Shown piece after piece: positions 36,117-45,501 of a stretch of DNA of 64,000 nucleotides. Within the stretch, counting starts at the first letter, position 1, and each line of letters begins with the position of its first letter. The stretch is from Thalassospira indica. GTDB taxonomy: Bacteria; Pseudomonadota; Alphaproteobacteria; Rhodospirillales; Thalassospiraceae. The notes beneath the pieces are model-generated. The model did no database searches and was not told the origin of the DNA. It saw only the letters and a program-made list of their open reading frames with translations. The position numbers and the translations under genes were made by a program. Where the stretch lies: assembly GCF_003403095.1 (NCBI RefSeq), contig NZ_CP031555.1:372001-436000 (forward strand). Reading direction: 5' to 3'.

Positions 36117-38948
36117 CTAGTGCGCGTCGGCCCAGCTATCCCCGATGCCGGCATCGGCAATCAGCGGCACCGACAGGTGGGCGGCGTTTTCCATGACTTC
36201 GCGGATGGTCTTGATCGCTTTTTCGGCTTCGTCTTCCGGGGCCTCAAAGATCAATTCATCGTGGACCTGAAGCAGCATGCGGGTTTTAAGCCCGGCATCC
36301 AGCAACGCGTTCGGGACTGCAATCATCGCGCGTTTGATGATGTCAGCCGCCCCGCCCTGAATCGGCGCGTTGATCGCGGCACGTTCGCCAAAGCTTCGGC
36401 GCATGCCGTTTTTGTCGTTGATGCCGTTGATATGGATATGGCGACCAAACAGGGTGCGGACAAAGCCGTGCTTTTTGGCGAATTCCTTGGCCTCGTCCAT
36501 GTAATCGCGGATGCCGGGATAAATCTCGAAATAGGCTTCGATGAATTCCTTGGCTTCCTTCTGGGCGATGCCGAGCTGGTTGGCTAGACCAAAGGCCGAG
36601 ATGCCGTAAATGATGCCGAAGTTGATCGCCTTGGCCTTGCGACGGACCATCGGGTCCATGCCCTTGATCGGGACGCCAAACACCTTCGATGCGGTTGCGG
36701 CGTGGATGTCCTCGCCGTTTTTAAACGCCTCGCGCAGGGCGTCGATCTCGGCCACGTGGGCCAGAAGGCGCAATTCAATCTGCGAATAGTCGGCAGAAAT
36801 CAGTTTGTGACCGGGCTCGGCGATAAAGGCTGTGCGGATCTTCCGGCCTTCCTCGCTTCGGATCGGGATGTTTTGCAGGTTCGGGTCATTCGATGACAAA
36901 CGCCCGGTATTGACGTTGGTTTGCCCGTAACTGGTGTGCACGCGGCCCGTATTGGGGTTGATATGGTGCGCCAGCGCGTCGGTATAAGTGCTTTTGAGCT
37001 TGGAAAGCTGACGCCATTCCAGAAGCTTGGCTGGCAGGTCATGGCCTTGGGCGGCAAGGGCTTCAAGCACATCTGCCCCGGTTTGCCATGCGCCGGTTTT
37101 GGTCTTTTTGCCGCCGGGCAGGCTCATCTTGTCAAACAGGATTTCGCCAAGCTGCTTGGGGCTGCCAAGGTTAAACGGCTCGCCCGCCATTTCGTGAATG
37201 GTTTCCTCAAGGGCGGCCATGCGTTTGGCGAAGTCTTCGGACAGGTTTTTAAGGATCTCGGCATCGACTTTAACACCGAGGCCTTCCATTTCGGCCAGAA
37301 CCGGCACCAGCGGACGATCAAGCGTCTCATAGACGCTGGCCATATGTTCCTGCGCGATGCGGGGTTTGAGCAACCGATGCAGGCGCAGCGTGATATCGGC
37401 ATCCTCGGCCGCGTAATCAAGCGCCTTGTCGAGCGGGACCTGATCGAAGGTGATCTGGGTCTTGCCACTGCCGCAGACATCCTTGAAGGAAATCGGTTTG
37501 TAATCCAGATGCAGCTCAGCCAGTTCATCCATGCCGTGCCCGTGGCTGGTGCCATCAAGCACATAGGAAAGCACCATGGTATCGTCCATGGGCGCGACCT
37601 TGATGCCATGGCGGGCCAGAACGATCATATCGTATTTCAGGTTCTGACCGACCTTCAGCACACCGGGGTCTTCAAGCAGCGGTTTGAGCAGCTCAATCGC
37701 GCGCTCAAGCTTGATTTGCTTCGGCGCGTCCTTGCTGTTGCTTGGGCTGTCGGCGGGATTGTCGCCAAAATCAAAGCCGCCCTGTGCTTCGCCACTGACA
37801 TGACCAAGCGGGATATAGCAGCCATTGCCCGGCTCGGTCGAAAGTGAAACACCGACCAGTTTGGCCGTATGGGCATCAAGTGACGTGGTTTCGGTATCGA
37901 CCGCGACGGTACCCAGATATTCGGCCTCGGAAATCCAGTGCTTTAGGCGGTCTTCATCCTGCACCAGTTCATATTCAGCCTTTTCGACCTTGATATCATT
38001 GACGCCAACACCGGCCGCCGTCGGGCTGTCAAATTCAACATCGCCGCCGAATTTCGACTTTACTTTAGAAATCAATGATTTAAAGCCGTGACTTGCGATG
38101 AAGCTTAAAAGAACTTCCGGATCGGGTTCACGCAATTCGAAGTCACCGAGTGGTTCGACTACCGGGACATCGGTTTTCAGCGTCACCAGATTGCGCGAAA
38201 TACGGGCAAGCTCGGCATTTTCGATGAGTTTCTCGCGGCGCTTGGGCTGTTTGATTTCGCCTGCGCGTTCCAGTAGAGAATCAAGATCACCATATTCATC
38301 AATAAGTTGGGCGGCGGTTTTAATGCCAATACCGGGCACACCTGGGACGTTATCGACGGAATCGCCTGCAAGTGCTTGAATGTCAATGACCTTGTCCGGG
38401 GAAACGCCGAATTTTTCCAGAACTTCGGCAGCGCCGATGGTGCGATTCTTCATCGCATCAAACATTTGCACCCGATCGGTGACCAACTGCATGAGGTCCT
38501 TGTCCGAAGACACGATAATCACGTCAGAACCTTCTGCCTCGGCCTGGCGGGCATAGGTCGCGATCAGATCGTCGGCCTCAAAACCTTCAAGCTCGATGGA
38601 GGGCAGATTAAATGCACGGGTCGCATCACGGATCAGGCCAAACTGCGGTACCAGTTCTTCGGGGGGCGGCGGACGATGGGCCTTGTAGTCGGGATAGAAG
38701 TCGTTGCGGAACGACTTGCCCTTGGTGTCAAAGATCACCGCCATATGGTCTGGTTTGGTATCTTCGCGCAGCTTCATCAACATGGTGCAGAAGCCATAGA
38801 CCGCATTCACCGGCGTGCCATCGGGGCTCGTCATCGGTGGCAGGGCGTGGAAGGCGCGGAAAATAAAGCCGGAACCGTCAACCAGAACGACGCGACGCGG
38901 GGATTTGTCGGCGGACGAACCGGTGCTGGACGGGGCGGAATCTGTCAT
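36117..38948 (-). CDS. polA: DNA polymerase I
   Basis: Okazaki-fragment processing and repair polymerase. The 943-residue protein has the 5'-3' exonuclease domain (LVDGSGFIFRAFHALPP, FEADDLIATYA, SSDKDLMQLV, GVPGIGIKTAAQLI). The 3'-5' proofreading domain is intact at motif I (VAVDTETTSLD). The polymerase domain has SADYSQIELRLLAHVA, RRKAKAINFGIIYGISAFGLA and LLQVHDELIFE. I start at ATG 38948 (MTDSAPSSTG); the frame is open for 45 further codons without similarity. It shares a terminator with dapB. Confidence 0.97.
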   Translation of the reverse strand: MTDSAPSSTGSSADKSPRRVVLVDGSGFIFRAFHALPPMTSPDGTPVNAVYGFCTMLMKLREDTKPDHMAVIFDTKGKSFRNDFYPDYKAHRPPPPEELVPQFGLIRDATRAFNLPSIELEGFEADDLIATYARQAEAEGSDVIIVSSDKDLMQLVTDRVQMFDAMKNRTIGAAEVLEKFGVSPDKVIDIQALAGDSVDNVPGVPGIGIKTAAQLIDEYGDLDSLLERAGEIKQPKRREKLIENAELARISRNLVTLKTDVPVVEPLGDFELREPDPEVLLSFIASHGFKSLISKVKSKFGGDVEFDSPTAAGVGVNDIKVEKAEYELVQDEDRLKHWISEAEYLGTVAVDTETTSLDAHTAKLVGVSLSTEPGNGCYIPLGHVSGEAQGGFDFGDNPADSPSNSKDAPKQIKLERAIELLKPLLEDPGVLKVGQNLKYDMIVLARHGIKVAPMDDTMVLSYVLDGTSHGHGMDELAELHLDYKPISFKDVCGSGKTQITFDQVPLDKALDYAAEDADITLRLHRLLKPRIAQEHMASVYETLDRPLVPVLAEMEGLGVKVDAEILKNLSEDFAKRMAALEETIHEMAGEPFNLGSPKQLGEILFDKMSLPGGKKTKTGAWQTGADVLEALAAQGHDLPAKLLEWRQLSKLKSTYTDALAHHINPNTGRVHTSYGQTNVNTGRLSSNDPNLQNIPIRSEEGRKIRTAFIAEPGHKLISADYSQIELRLLAHVAEIDALREAFKNGEDIHAATASKVFGVPIKGMDPMVRRKAKAINFGIIYGISAFGLANQLGIAQKEAKEFIEAYFEIYPGIRDYMDEAKEFAKKHGFVRTLFGRHIHINGINDKNGMRRSFGERAAINAPIQGGAADIIKRAMIAVPNALLDAGLKTRMLLQVHDELIFEAPEDEAEKAIKTIREVMENAAHLSVPLIADAGIGDSWADAH

Positions 38949-39249
38949 GCGTCTCGTGCTCTTATACTCGTTAAAAGATTGGCCGGAAGAATGCCCGATC
39001 CCGGCCTGTAAGTCGAGTGCCGCCTGCCGTAAACAGGCAAAAACAACCAAGGCTGCTGACAGTTTTGCGCTTGCGAATGCCAAGGGTAAGCTTGCGCGGC
39101 CCAGATATCATTTCGAAACCATAACAATATTGCTAAAACCCTCATTTTCCGGGTTTTTTGGCATCATTCTTCTTTGTGCTTATCAGCTTGCCCCGGGATT
39201 GCTATGGTAGCGGATTACTTCATCCCAAGGGACATGGGAGAGCGGGTTC
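38949..39249. other. Divergent region between polA and a membrane-protein gene (301 b)
   Basis: I see no gene. A run around 39120-39200 is AT-rich (AACAATATTGC, TTTTTTGGC) and may hold promoters for either side, but no spaced -35/-10 pair is convincing. The right-hand gene has GGGAGAG before its GTG. Confidence 0.4.
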
Positions 39250-40011
39250 GTGGCCCGGAAAACGAGCAAGCCGGAATTTTTGCCAAAAGGCATCGGCGTC
39301 GAAACTGCAGGTCCGGCGCGTGAGCTTTCAGATGACATGAAGCTCGCCACCCGGAAAGGCAAAAAGCAGAAAGACCGTCGCAATGCGAACGGTGGTGGAT
39401 GGCGCAGCTTTTTTAGCGTCACTGCATGGCTGCGCTTTATCCTGACCTTTGGCACTTTTGGCCTGATCGTCCATGGCCTGTTCGTTGTCTTTGGCATTTA
39501 TGAACGCAATCAACGCCTTGCCAACTTTGATCACTTCGTCTTGTTGATCAAACTCGTGGTGTTTGTCGCGTTGATGTATCTATTCTATGCGATGCTGATG
39601 CATTACGGCCCGATCCGCCACAAGGTGCGTGGCATCTTCTTTCTGGCTTTGGCGCCGGTGGCTGCCCTTTGTATCTTCATGATCTATGGCGGCGGGATGA
39701 TTTTTGGCAGTTTCCTGCCGGTGTTGCAGTTCCTGACCCTGACCGTCGGGGTGGGTGGATTTTTGCTTTATATTCTGGGCTACACCTGGATTACCGGGCG
39801 CAAGGTCAAACGCGAAGCTGCCAAACACGGTGATCCGGCCCAAGTTGCAAATGATGGCGATGCTGCGGGTGACAGAGGTTTGCCACCACTTGTCCAGGGC
39901 GATCGTCGCCGACAGAATACGGCGGGCAATCTGCGTTTGCGTCGTACAGATGGCGGTGATGGTCCGGCAAGGGGCTCAGCACGGCGCAAGATTGAACTGC
40001 CTGACGTTTGA
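39250..40011 (+). CDS. Hypothetical multi-span membrane protein
   Basis: I do not recognise a family. The 253-residue protein starts at GTG 39250 (GGGAGAG upstream) and has a basic cytosolic N-terminus (KGKKQKDRRNANGGG). About four membrane spans lie between residues 57 and 178, and a hydrophilic, Arg-rich tail ends the protein (RRRQNTAGNLRLRRTDGG). By the positive-inside rule both ends are probably cytosolic. It is divergent from polA and 59 bases ahead of a small hydrolase gene. Base composition matches the chromosome, so it is a resident gene. Confidence 0.6.
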   Translation: MARKTSKPEFLPKGIGVETAGPARELSDDMKLATRKGKKQKDRRNANGGGWRSFFSVTAWLRFILTFGTFGLIVHGLFVVFGIYERNQRLANFDHFVLLIKLVVFVALMYLFYAMLMHYGPIRHKVRGIFFLALAPVAALCIFMIYGGGMIFGSFLPVLQFLTLTVGVGGFLLYILGYTWITGRKVKREAAKHGDPAQVANDGDAAGDRGLPPLVQGDRRRQNTAGNLRLRRTDGGDGPARGSARRKIELPDV

Positions 40012-40070
40012 TTGCCCGACGTCTGATTGCATGTGTTCTGATGACCGATTTCTAAACGACGGAGGGCATC

Positions 40071-40643
40071 ATGGCTGTGTTACGTGATCTGGTTTTTATC
40101 CACAGTGCCGGTCCGCAAGGCGGCAACAACGGCAGCACCGGACTGATTTCGCGGCTGGAAGAAGCACTTGGCGACAAGTTTCACATCATCGCCCCTTTGA
40201 TGCCCGACCCGGAACGCCCGGACATAGATGGGTGGTTGGCCGAGATCGCAAAGACGGTTTCACAGGCACGATCAGGGGCCGTATTGATGGGCCATTCACT
40301 TGGCGGGTCGTCCATCTTGCAATATCTGGCGCGAAATCCGGAAATCTGGCGCGATAGCAATCGCTTTGCGGCGGTCTTTAGCATCGCTGCCCCGTTTTGG
40401 GGACTGGAAGACTGGGAAGTAACGGATTTTTCGCTGACGGAGGATGAGCAAGCTGTGCTCGCCGGGTGTAGACCAATGCATTTCTGTCACAGCAAAGACG
40501 ACAAGATTGTCGGGTTTGCGCATTGCGAAACCTATTTACAGCACTTCCCGCAGGCAGATCAGATAGCGTTGAATGATGCCGGGCATGCCTTGTCAGACGG
40601 CGATATTATAGCACTGATTGAGAAAGTTCGCATATACGCTTGA
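40071..40643 (+). CDS. Alpha/beta hydrolase, RBBP9/YdeN-like
   Basis: A small 190-residue alpha/beta hydrolase. The nucleophile elbow is GHSLGGSS, the acid is probably Asp in SKDDKIV, and the base is His in NDAGHALSDG. The layout FIHSAGPQG...MPDPERPDIDGWLAEI resembles RBBP9/YdeN serine hydrolases. The substrate is unknown. GGAGG precedes the ATG. Its TGA stop abuts the folC stop on the other strand (shared TGATCA), with no room for a terminator. Confidence 0.82.
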   Translation: MAVLRDLVFIHSAGPQGGNNGSTGLISRLEEALGDKFHIIAPLMPDPERPDIDGWLAEIAKTVSQARSGAVLMGHSLGGSSILQYLARNPEIWRDSNRFAAVFSIAAPFWGLEDWEVTDFSLTEDEQAVLAGCRPMHFCHSKDDKIVGFAHCETYLQHFPQADQIALNDAGHALSDGDIIALIEKVRIYA

Positions 40644-41933
40644 TCAGGCGTGTTTTTCCAGAACCAGGCCCGCAAGATAGAGCGAGCCCAAAATCAGCAC
40701 CCGTTTCGTGGTGCGGCAGGCATCAAGAAGCGGGGTAATGGCTGCTTCGAACCCGTCACAGGAAAATGCCGGGGAAATGCCACTGGCAATTGCCGCATCG
40801 CGCAGGGTTTCTGGCAGATGTGCCTGATGTTCGCCAGGGATCGGGACGCCGGCCAAGGCGGTGATATGCGTTGCAAGCGGCTTCAGGAAGGCTTCCGCAT
40901 CGCGGTTATCAAGCATGCCCATGATGACAACGGTATCGCCAGCGGGCTGGCGCGATAGCCAGTCGGCAATCGCCTCGGCCGCGGCAATGTTGTGGCCACC
41001 ATCCAAAATCAGATCGCAGCCATCGGGCAATGCGTCACACAGCGGGCCTTTGGTAAGTTTCTGTAGCCGTGCGGGCCAGCTTGCGGTTTCAAGACCACGG
41101 GCAAGGATATTGGTATCCTTGCCGTCACAGCCACGAATTCCGGCCTTGCGCACGGTGGCGATCGCGGTGGCGGCATTGGTATATTGATGGCGTCCTGGCA
41201 GGGCAGGGTGCGGCAGATCGATCTGCTCGGTCCGGATGCGGATGGTAAAGCCGTCTTCGCGTTCCTGGGTGACCTCGAAATCATTGAAGATCGGGGCCGA
41301 AATGCGGTTGGCGTGACAGGCCAGCGTATTAAACGCCTCAAGGCTTTGTGGGGCTGTGATGCAGGGGACGCCGGTTTTCATGATCCCGGCCTTCTCGAAC
41401 GCGATTTTGGCAATCGTGTCACCAAGGAAGCCCTGATGATCAAGCGAGATTGGCGTGATCACGGTCGCGGCGGGTTTATCGATGACGTTGGATGCATCAA
41501 CACGGCCACCCAGCCCGGTTTCAAGCAACAGGACATCGGCCGGAACCCGCGAAAACGCCAGGAACGCCGCGGCCTGGGTAATTTCAAAGAAAGTAATCGA
41601 TTCCCCGGCATTGACCGCCTCAACTTCTTCCAGAAGATCACAAAGGGCTTCTTCGGAAATCATCTGGCCGGCAAGGGTGATGCGTTCATGAAAACGCACC
41701 AGATGCGGGGATGTGGAGCAATGCACCCGAAGTCCCGCCGCCTCATAGATTGCCCGCAAATAGGCAAGGGTCGATCCCTTGCCATTCGTGCCGGCGATAT
41801 GAATGACGGGGGGGAGTGAAAGGTGCGGATTGCCCAGCTTTTCAAGCAGCCGGGTAATCCGCCCTAACGAAAGATCGATGACTTTCGGGTGCAGCTTGCC
41901 AAGGCGAGCAAGGATTGCGTCGCTGCCCGCCAA
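40644..41933 (-). CDS. folC: Bifunctional folylpolyglutamate/dihydrofolate synthase
   Basis: Adds glutamate to dihydropteroate and folates. The protein (429 residues from TTG 41933) has the P-loop IHIAGTNGKGSTLAYLRAIYEAAGL, TSPHLVRFHERI, ETGLGGRVDASNV, ITPISLDHQGFLGDTIAKIAFEKAGI, PGRHQYTNAATAIA, and DGGHNIAAAEAI. The start is uncertain: TTG 41933 has a weak GGA upstream, while GTG 41948 would overlap the accD stop by 14 bases. Either implies tight coupling to accD. The trpB-trpA-accD-folC order is typical for alphaproteobacteria. Confidence 0.93.
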   Translation of the reverse strand: MAGSDAILARLGKLHPKVIDLSLGRITRLLEKLGNPHLSLPPVIHIAGTNGKGSTLAYLRAIYEAAGLRVHCSTSPHLVRFHERITLAGQMISEEALCDLLEEVEAVNAGESITFFEITQAAAFLAFSRVPADVLLLETGLGGRVDASNVIDKPAATVITPISLDHQGFLGDTIAKIAFEKAGIMKTGVPCITAPQSLEAFNTLACHANRISAPIFNDFEVTQEREDGFTIRIRTEQIDLPHPALPGRHQYTNAATAIATVRKAGIRGCDGKDTNILARGLETASWPARLQKLTKGPLCDALPDGCDLILDGGHNIAAAEAIADWLSRQPAGDTVVIMGMLDNRDAEAFLKPLATHITALAGVPIPGEHQAHLPETLRDAAIASGISPAFSCDGFEAAITPLLDACRTTKRVLILGSLYLAGLVLEKHA

Positions 41934-41934
41934 G

Positions 41935-42861
41935 TTATTTATCCGCACTCGGAGTTTTGGATTTGGTCGATTTGGACTTGGCGTCCTTGATCGGCACCAC
42001 AGCCGCACCCGGTTTGGTGCGACGGATCATATCGATCAGGCGGCCAAAGGTCGCGTTCAGTTCCGAACGCGGTACCACCATATCTACCATGCCATGTTCC
42101 AGAAGGTATTCGGCCGTCTGGAAGTCATCGGGCAGCTTTTCGCGGATGGTGCTTTCGATCACGCGGCGCCCGGCAAAGCCGATCTGTGCGCCCGGTTCTG
42201 CGATCTGGATATCACCCAGCATGGCAAAGGATGCCGAAACACCGCCGGTGGTCGGATCGGTCAGGAGCACGAAATAGGGCAGACCCTTTTCCTTGACCTT
42301 TTCAATCGCAGCCGTGGTGCGTGCCATCTGCATCAGGCTGAGAATGCCTTCCTGCATACGCGCGCCACCCGATGCCGGAACAACGATCAGGGCCGCATCC
42401 TGCACACAGGCAAGTTCAGCCGCTGCAACGATGCCTTCGCCAACGGCGATGCCCATCGATCCACCCATAAAGGAGAAATCGAAAACGGCAATCACGGTCG
42501 GATGACCACCGACTTCGCCATGGGCCACAGCCAGCGCATCCTTGAAGGTTGCTTTGGCCTGGGCGGCCTTGAGGCGTTCGGTATATTTTTTCTGATCGCG
42601 GAATTTCAGCGGATCGACCGGAACATTGGGCAGTTCGATGGTCTGGTACTTGCCACCATCAAACAGGGTTTCGAGCCGTTCCTTGGCGGAAATCCGCATG
42701 TGATGACCGCAATGCTGGCAAACATGATTGTTCTTTGCCAGATCGCGATGGAAGATCATCTGTTCGCAGGATTTGCATTTGTGCCAGAGATTTTCGGGCA
42801 CATCAGTGCGGCGAACAAGTTTCTGAATCTTTGGACGGACGAATTCAGTCAGCCACGACAT
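41935..42861 (-). CDS. accD: Acetyl-CoA carboxylase carboxyltransferase subunit beta
   Basis: Forms, with AccA, the carboxyltransferase that makes malonyl-CoA. The 308-residue protein has the four-cysteine zinc ribbon (CKSC near 29-32 and CQHC near 48-51), and the carboxyltransferase core DFSFMGGSMGIAVGEGIVAAAE, VPASGGARMQEGILSLMQMART, TDPTTGGVSASFAMLGD and GFAGRRVIESTIREKLPDDFQTAEYLLEHGMVD. A Lys/Ser-rich tail ends the protein. It is 55 bases downstream of trpA. Confidence 0.97.
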   Translation of the reverse strand: MSWLTEFVRPKIQKLVRRTDVPENLWHKCKSCEQMIFHRDLAKNNHVCQHCGHHMRISAKERLETLFDGGKYQTIELPNVPVDPLKFRDQKKYTERLKAAQAKATFKDALAVAHGEVGGHPTVIAVFDFSFMGGSMGIAVGEGIVAAAELACVQDAALIVVPASGGARMQEGILSLMQMARTTAAIEKVKEKGLPYFVLLTDPTTGGVSASFAMLGDIQIAEPGAQIGFAGRRVIESTIREKLPDDFQTAEYLLEHGMVDMVVPRSELNATFGRLIDMIRRTKPGAAVVPIKDAKSKSTKSKTPSADK

Positions 42862-42916
42862 ATCGGATACTGATCCTTGGTTCTGTCTATATCGGTTCTT
42901 TCAAACGCAGCGCCAT

Positions 42917-43765
42917 CTATTTGCGCGCGTTTCGGACCCCGTTTGCAAGTTCACTTACAAGGCCGGTAACCATAGAGGCGGTCTTATCGGTGGCCTTGCC
43001 GTTTTCGTCAAGACTTTCGGCAATTTTTGATACGATTGCCGAACCGACGACTGCGGCATCGGCCTGTTTTGCCACGTCGGCTGCCTGGGCTGCGGTCTTG
43101 ATACCAAACCCGACCGCAATCGGAAGATCGGTATGACGACGCAGGCGGCCCATGGCCTCCACAATCTGGTCATTGCTGGCCGATCCGGCACCGGTCACAC
43201 CGGCAACCGAGACATAGTAAACAAAGCCCGAGGTATTCTGAACAAGTTTCGGAAGACGCTTGTCATCAGAGGTCGGCGTTGTCAGGCGGATAAAGGACAG
43301 GCCCTTTTCCACGGTTGGAATGCAAAGCTCTGCATCTTCTTCAGGCGGCAGGTCAACAACAATCAGGCCATCAACCCCGGCATTGCGCGCATCTTCAAGG
43401 AATTCGGCAACGCCATAGATATAGATCGGGTTGTAATAGCCCATCAGAATGATCGGCGTTTCGTGATCCTGATCGCGGAAGCCACGCACAATCGACAGGG
43501 TCTTGCGCATATGCATGCCTGCGGCAAGCGCGCGCAGTGATGCTTCCTGAATCGCTGGGCCATCGGCCATCGGATCGGTAAACGGCATGCCCAGTTCGAT
43601 GATATCTGCACCGGCTTCCGGCAGCTGTTTGAGGATTTCAAACGAGGTTTCAGGATCTGGATCGCCTGCGGTGATAAAGGTTACCAGACCGGCACGGCCT
43701 TCTTCCTTGAGCTTGGCAAAACGTTTTTCGATGCGGTCTTTGCCGCCGATGATAGCGTCGCTCAC
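42917..43765 (-). CDS. trpA: Tryptophan synthase alpha chain
   Basis: Splits indole-3-glycerol phosphate, passing indole to TrpB. The 282-residue TIM barrel has catalytic Glu and Asp in [22 protein letters not shown], plus [50 protein letters not shown], and [13 protein letters not shown]. It starts at GTG 43763-43765, overlapping the trpB TGA, so translation is coupled. Confidence 0.97.
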   Translation of the reverse strand: MSDAIIGGKDRIEKRFAKLKEEGRAGLVTFITAGDPDPETSFEILKQLPEAGADIIELGMPFTDPMADGPAIQEASLRALAAGMHMRKTLSIVRGFRDQDHETPIILMGYYNPIYIYGVAEFLEDARNAGVDGLIVVDLPPEEDAELCIPTVEKGLSFIRLTTPTSDDKRLPKLVQNTSGFVYYVSVAGVTGAGSASNDQIVEAMGRLRRHTDLPIAVGFGIKTAAQAADVAKQADAAVVGSAIVSKIAESLDENGKATDKTASMVTGLVSELANGVRNARK

Positions 43766-44979
43766 AATTCTACTCCCAGTGCTTCGGCCACGGTAAAGAT
43801 GTCCTTGTCACCCCGGCCGCTCAGACACATGAGGATGATCTTGTCTTTGCCCATTTTCGGGGCTTCTTTCATGATCTGCGCGATCGCGTGGCTGCATTCC
43901 AGGGCCGGAATGATGCCTTCGAGTTCCGAACAGAGTTTGAAGGCTTCAAGCGCCTCCTTGTCCGTGATCGGCTCGTAACGCGCACGACCGATATCCTTGA
44001 GCCAGCTATGCTCCGGCCCGATGCCGGGATAATCGAGACCGGCCGAAATCGAATCGGCTTCCTTGATCTGACCATCATCATCCATCAGCAAATAGGTGCG
44101 GTTGCCATGCAGAACGCCCGGCTTGCCAGCCGAAAGGCTTGCGGCATGTTTGCCGGTATGAACACCGTGGCCAGCCGCCTCGACGCCGACAACCTCGACA
44201 CCCTTGTCATCAAGGAACGGGTGGAACAGGCCAATGGCGTTCGAACCGCCGCCAACCGATGCAATCACCTGATCAGGCAGGCGGCCTTCGGCTTCCATGA
44301 TCTGTTTGCGCGATTCATTGCCAATCACCGACTGGAAATCACGAACCATTTCCGGATACGGGTGCGGGCCAGCAGCCGTCCCGATGATGTAGAAGGTATC
44401 TTCGACATTGGTGACCCAGTCACGCAGCGCCTCGTTCATCGCATCCTTGAGCGAGTTCGAACCGGAAACGACCGGTTTGACCTCAGCGCCCAGAAGGCGC
44501 ATGCGGAAAACGTTGGGCGACTGACGTTCGATATCCTTCGAACCCATATAGACCGTGCAGGGCAGGCCAAAGCGTGCACAGACAGTCGCGGTCGCAACGC
44601 CATGCTGACCGGCACCGGTTTCGGCGATGATACGGGTTTTGCCCATGCGCTTGGCCAACAGGATCTGGCCGATGCAGTTATTGATCTTGTGCGCGCCGGT
44701 ATGGTTAAGGTCCTCGCGCTTGAAATAGATCTTTGCACCGCCGAGTTCCTCGGTCAGGCGTTCGGCGAAATAAAGCGGGTTTTCACGGCCAACATAGTGA
44801 CGGAGATAGTAATCCATCTCTTTTTTAAACGCGGGGTCTGCTTTGGCGTCCTTGTAGGCCTGTTCCAGCTCAAGGATCAGCGGCATCAGGGTTTCGGCGA
44901 CAAAGCGTCCACCAAAATTGCCGAAATGCCCGTCCGGATCGGGCAGAGCGCGAAAGCTGTTAGGTGCAGAAGACGTCAT
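43762..44979 (-). CDS. trpB: Tryptophan synthase beta chain
   Basis: PLP enzyme joining indole and serine. The 405-residue protein shows [21 protein letters not shown], the PLP lysine in [32 protein letters not shown], the phosphate loop [28 protein letters not shown] and [16 protein letters not shown] 44979 has GGGGAA 7 bases upstream; the frame is open 12 codons further. trpF, often upstream, is absent here. No trp leader or attenuator is visible. Confidence 0.97.
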   Translation of the reverse strand: MTSSAPNSFRALPDPDGHFGNFGGRFVAETLMPLILELEQAYKDAKADPAFKKEMDYYLRHYVGRENPLYFAERLTEELGGAKIYFKREDLNHTGAHKINNCIGQILLAKRMGKTRIIAETGAGQHGVATATVCARFGLPCTVYMGSKDIERQSPNVFRMRLLGAEVKPVVSGSNSLKDAMNEALRDWVTNVEDTFYIIGTAAGPHPYPEMVRDFQSVIGNESRKQIMEAEGRLPDQVIASVGGGSNAIGLFHPFLDDKGVEVVGVEAAGHGVHTGKHAASLSAGKPGVLHGNRTYLLMDDDGQIKEADSISAGLDYPGIGPEHSWLKDIGRARYEPITDKEALEAFKLCSELEGIIPALECSHAIAQIMKEAPKMGKDKIILMCLSGRGDKDIFTVAEALGVEL

Positions 44980-45126
44980 GGAAGTTCCCCGTGGATTGGC
45001 CGTGATGGCGTTCACGACAGCATAGGCAGGTACAAATTAGGTGCCACTATATGGTCTGCCAGACCACCTGCTCGCAAGGACCGGCAGGGTCTGGCCCATA
45101 CTGTACCTAAAAATGTGCGTATTGGA

Positions 45127-45306
45127 TTAGTGGGCTGCGTGCTCGGCCAAGGATTTGTCGAAGATATATTTTTTCGAGCAATACGGGCAGACCACCTCGC
45201 CTTTTTCCTCAAGATTAAGGTAAACGGTCGGGTGCCCAAGGTGACCTTTTCCGCCGTCACAGGCAATATTTAGCGTGCCGACTTTGATTTCTTCGGTGAT
45301 CTTCAT
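45127..45306 (-). CDS. Small zinc-finger protein (NDUFS6-like, PF10276 type)
   Basis: A 59-residue protein matching the zf-CHCC family: VGTLNIACDGGKGHLGHPTVYLNLEEKGEVVCPYCSKKYIF. One Cys, a His and a CxxC pair would bind zinc. The family is related to the NDUFS6 subunit of mitochondrial complex I and is common in alphaproteobacteria; its bacterial role is not firmly known. I start at ATG 45306 (MKITEEIKVG). It is 147 bases upstream of trpB and divergent from the ABC ATPase gene. Confidence 0.85.
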   Translation of the reverse strand: MKITEEIKVGTLNIACDGGKGHLGHPTVYLNLEEKGEVVCPYCSKKYIFDKSLAEHAAH

Positions 45307-45501
45307 ATATCCAGTTCCAAGTTTGCCAGTTTCTGGCTTGTATGACCATCGGGATTGGCCGCGCAGCGTGGACAGCATTGACCCCGGTTTCCCGGGAATG
45401 ATACCGATTGGGCATATTCAATCAATACTTCCGCGTGCGCATGGCGCCTCATGGTCTTAGCGCAAACAGGCGACGCGGAAAAGAGTGGAGATCACAGACA
45501 T

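Noticed and set aside
36921..37847. A 308-codon open frame antisense to polA.
   Set aside because: Shadow of the polymerase gene, without a start signal or recognisable domain.
43888..45273. A 461-codon open frame antisense to trpB and the zinc-finger gene.
   Set aside because: It runs through two recognisable genes and their spacer, with no motif of its own.
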